A stretch of DNA of 64,000 bases from Planctomycetaceae bacterium (GTDB lineage: Bacteria > Planctomycetota > Planctomycetia > Pirellulales > Thermoguttaceae), in contig JAAYAY010000237.1 in NCBI GenBank assembly GCA_012719125.1, positions 1 to 64,000 on the forward strand, in the 5' to 3' direction. The notes beneath the pieces were generated by a model, which worked only from the letters and a program-made list of their open reading frames with translations, searched no databases and had not been told where the DNA came from. Positions within the stretch are counted from its first letter, which is position 1. Each line of letters opens with the position of its first letter. Below are positions 62,901-64,000 of this stretch, piece by piece. The position numbers and the translations under genes are program-made.

Positions 62901-63786
62901 TTTCCACGTCCGAGATATCGAGGACCTGAACCGCGCCGTACGTGGCGTCGGCCGGAACTTCGGCAATGATCTCGATCAGGTTTGCCGCCCCGCTCGCCAT
63001 CGGATCGCCGGGAATCGCAAAGGAAATCACGGCCACGCCCGGCTCGGTGAGATTCGCCTCGACCAGCATGTCGGAGGGCGCGTCGGGACCGGCCTGAACG
63101 GCCGTGATCGTCAGCAGGTCGGGATCGTAGGTGATCGTGAACGTGCCCGACGTAACCCCCTCGGCGTCGCTGAACTGAACCAGCAAGCCGTCCGGCAACT
63201 CTTCGCCGCTGCCTTGCGAGGGCGCCTGCACGGCCTGGCTTGGCCCGCGGGCGAAGTCGGGCAGGCTGACCACCAGTAACTCGGGAGCCTCCACGGCAAA
63301 GCTGTAGACAAAATCCCCGCCGGCCGTTCCGTTGCCGGTCGGAAATGTCCCGCCGTATTCCCCATCGAGCAGTTCGCCGAGAGCTTCATCCACGATCCCG
63401 CCGGCGGCGCTTCGCAGCGTGACGGTGTACGTGTCGGCGGCGAGCGGGCCGCCCGTTGCCACAAAGGTCAACTCGTTGTCTTCGACGACCAGCGCCCCGG
63501 AGACCGCCCCGACGGTCGCTCCCTCGAGCGTGACGTCCGCTTCGCCGAGTGCCCCGTTCTCCGCGTCGTATAGGTTCAACGAGCCGGTCTCAATCTGATC
63601 GCTGAACTCAACCACGAAACCGCTGGCGGTAGGAGTGAAGGCCGCGACCGTGATGGCCAGAAGCTGCCGCTGCTCCAGCGGTTCGCATCGCAGTGCCCGC
63701 CGAGCGTGATGGGCTGAATTCACACCGAGAGACCGACCATGCCGACGAAACTGCCGCCCGAATGCGTGCCAGAAACCGAGACCCAT
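59905..63786 (-). CDS. Giant surface protein: LEPR-XLL, cohesin/dockerin-like, VCBS-like and DUF4353 carbohydrate-binding repeats
   Basis: The 1293-residue protein has CEPLEQRQLLA at 34-44, a match to LEPR-XLL. It continues with a Big/cohesin-like part (about 50-310), a dockerin-like part (GDANGNCAYDTEDARLIARV, then DVTGKEGLSALDASDILRCV), two cadherin/VCBS-type repeats (SVLENDADSDVSDTLTVGSA; DVLANDTDPDTSDTLAI), and a long DUF4353-like right-handed beta-helix made of roughly 20-residue turns (xDGIxA--xxIxGGxIxI). Within this helix a unit of about 125 residues is repeated twice (coding about 60895-61290 and 60455-60835). It is strongly acidic and rich in Thr, Asp and Gly. Starts at 63786; nothing but leader sequence lies to its right. 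Confidence 0.85.
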   Translation of the reverse strand: MGLGFWHAFGRQFRRHGRSLGVNSAHHARRALRCEPLEQRQLLAITVAAFTPTASGFVVEFSDQIETGSLNLYDAENGALGEADVTLEGATVGAVSGALVVEDNELTFVATGGPLAADTYTVTLRSAAGGIVDEALGELLDGEYGGTFPTGNGTAGGDFVYSFAVEAPELLVVSLPDFARGPSQAVQAPSQGSGEELPDGLLVQFSDAEGVTSGTFTITYDPDLLTITAVQAGPDAPSDMLVEANLTEPGVAVISFAIPGDPMASGAANLIEIIAEVPADATYGAVQVLDISDVEINAGAIEATADDAIHAVVFVGDANGNCAYDTEDARLIARVGLELDSGYAIDQPSSTLSDDYEVLFPTVDPAIIGDVTGKEGLSALDASDILRCVTGLDTPNIPEIPDLVAPTASISPNGTSVSTDTILFTITTNEDASVTVSVLENDADSDVSDTLTVGSADSTSSKGATITVNSGGTVTYNPVSSDALNALAEGESATDTFQYTVTDGQGGTASATVTVTVAGRNDEPTANTDAAWTDSTATTDIDVLANDTDPDTSDTLAIASFDATSEQGASVTTNVDGTLHYDPTVSSTLAALESTVTDSFTYTLTDGHSGVAVTGTVTVTLNGSTTSGVTYINLQGSSIAVTGNGATVSGSVVTITSAGTYSISGTLNDGQVIVDSSDEEDVELILNGVDITCSDSAPIYVASAENAVITLADDTQNYITDGTTYTYDSADTDEPDAAIFSNDDLKINGNGSLIVDANYNNGIASKDDLDINGGNITVTAVNHGIRGKDSVVIVDGTVTVNAGGDGIQSNNDEDATKGYVTIEGGTLNITAASDGIQAETTVYITGGDITISAGGGSACGADDTGKGIKGALGVTIDAGTIDAVSIDVDSADDAVHSDGAVTINGGDITLATADDAIHAETAVAINGGDISITTSYEGIDAPAITINDGTIDVVATNDGITAASLDGSSSVVSIYGGTISVTAGTDGIQAEAQLLVTGGTVTVTTGGGSTHSVGSSESAKALKATTDLTIQGGTITIDSSDDAIHTNGSITISGGSITAASADDGIHADSSITIDGGDINITKSYEGIESCVITIDDGTIHVVSSDDGINVAGGADNSGWGGGGGMSANSDNQLYINGGYIVLNAAGDGLDSNGYITITAGTVIVHGPTVSMNGAIDYNGTFNMNGGFLVAVGSSGMAEAPGDSSTLECLSVRYGSTQSAGTMVHIESEGGVQILTFVPEKAYQSVVVCSPSLVAGTTYVVYSGGSSTGTLADGLYTGGTYTAGTELGSITLS

Positions 63787-64000
63787 GCTTGAACCCTTTC
63801 CGGGATCACCCCCGAAAGAATGGAGTATCTACTACTCCCATTAGGACGGAATGGTGCACGCCCTGTCACACAAGAAATTGCCGAACTGGTTGCCGTGACA
63901 CAAATAATGGAACGAGAAGGACTTACTCGCGCTCTCGGCTGCTCTTCGGCTCGTCCAGGGAGCGTAGCCTTCGACGGTCCAAGTCTGGTCGCCCATGCGA
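63787..64000. other. Leader region and window edge
   Basis: This holds the 5' side of the giant surface-protein gene. A short minus-strand frame could run in from the right edge and stop at 63923 (ending LDEPKSSRERE), but alternative frames are equally open, so no gene is called. Confidence 0.3.

Noticed and set aside
63923-64000. C-terminal end of a gene entering from the right edge
   Set aside because: Two frames are open with similar base composition and no motif supports either.

Overview
The window reads as a high-GC chromosomal segment of a free-living planctomycete (phylum Planctomycetota, probably Pirellulales-like). The support is gene content rather than a marker gene: many exported beta-propeller proteins, a Gfo/Idh/MocA dehydrogenase with a twin-arginine signal, a neutral-ceramidase-domain protein, FG-GAP and PQQ-like propellers, two surface proteins with the LEPR-XLL-type N-terminal motif, and a MoxR/DUF58/BatA-like locus. 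No rRNA, tRNA, CRISPR array, prophage or intact insertion sequence was seen.

Layout. 1-1.25 kb: end of an unknown gene on the minus strand and a frameshifted, truncated ISKra4-type transposase. 1.25-3.6 kb: M28 peptidase and an exported sialidase-like protein. 3.6-12.1 kb (minus strand): one long operon, lipoprotein with NHL repeats > two-VWA membrane protein > four-helix-bundle cassette > MoxR ATPase > DUF58 protein > BatA-like VWA protein. 12.4-14.0 kb: a fused Sua5/YrdC + YwlE-type phosphatase followed by rpiB. 14.3-19.7 kb: a conserved hypothetical, GT2 glycosyltransferase, PhoD-like phosphatase, thioredoxin reductase-like flavoprotein and M29 aminopeptidase. 19.9-22.5 kb: a 310-bp nest of three perfect inverted repeats just upstream of a transmembrane pseudokinase with a beta-helix-like outer domain. 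22.5-28.8 kb: DUF4058, a DUF4160/DUF2442 pair, a polytopic membrane protein and a large M50 site-2 protease. 29-38 kb: mainly sugar and polyol metabolism (Gfo/Idh/MocA, zinc dehydrogenase, DeoC, SDR, D-lyxose-isomerase-like cupin) plus a large exported WD40-like protein. 38.3-43.9 kb: exported hypothetical, histidine kinase with a Cys-rich PAS domain, a degenerate gene, a methyltransferase and a ceramidase-like protein. 44-57.5 kb: secreted or envelope proteins for polysaccharide and surface chemistry (GH28-like, FG-GAP, duplicated VOC, PQQ propeller with an inserted methyltransferase fold, NodB deacetylase, repeat proteins). 57.5-64 kb: truncated PAS gene and two very large acidic surface proteins with cohesin-, dockerin-, lamin-tail- and carbohydrate-binding-like modules.

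How it fits together. The MoxR-VWA operon probably assembles or surveys something at the cell envelope. The rest is dominated by exported proteins suited to binding and degrading complex polysaccharides, with cytoplasmic dehydrogenases, isomerases and an aldolase to use the sugars. Non-coding novelty lies in several inverted-repeat elements, notably the cassette around the four-helix-bundle gene (7643-8131) and the nested palindrome at 19902-20211. Coding novelty lies in chimeric proteins: the propeller/methyltransferase, the pseudokinase/beta-helix, the YrdC/YwlE fusion and a duplicated VOC protein with an internal ribosome-binding site.
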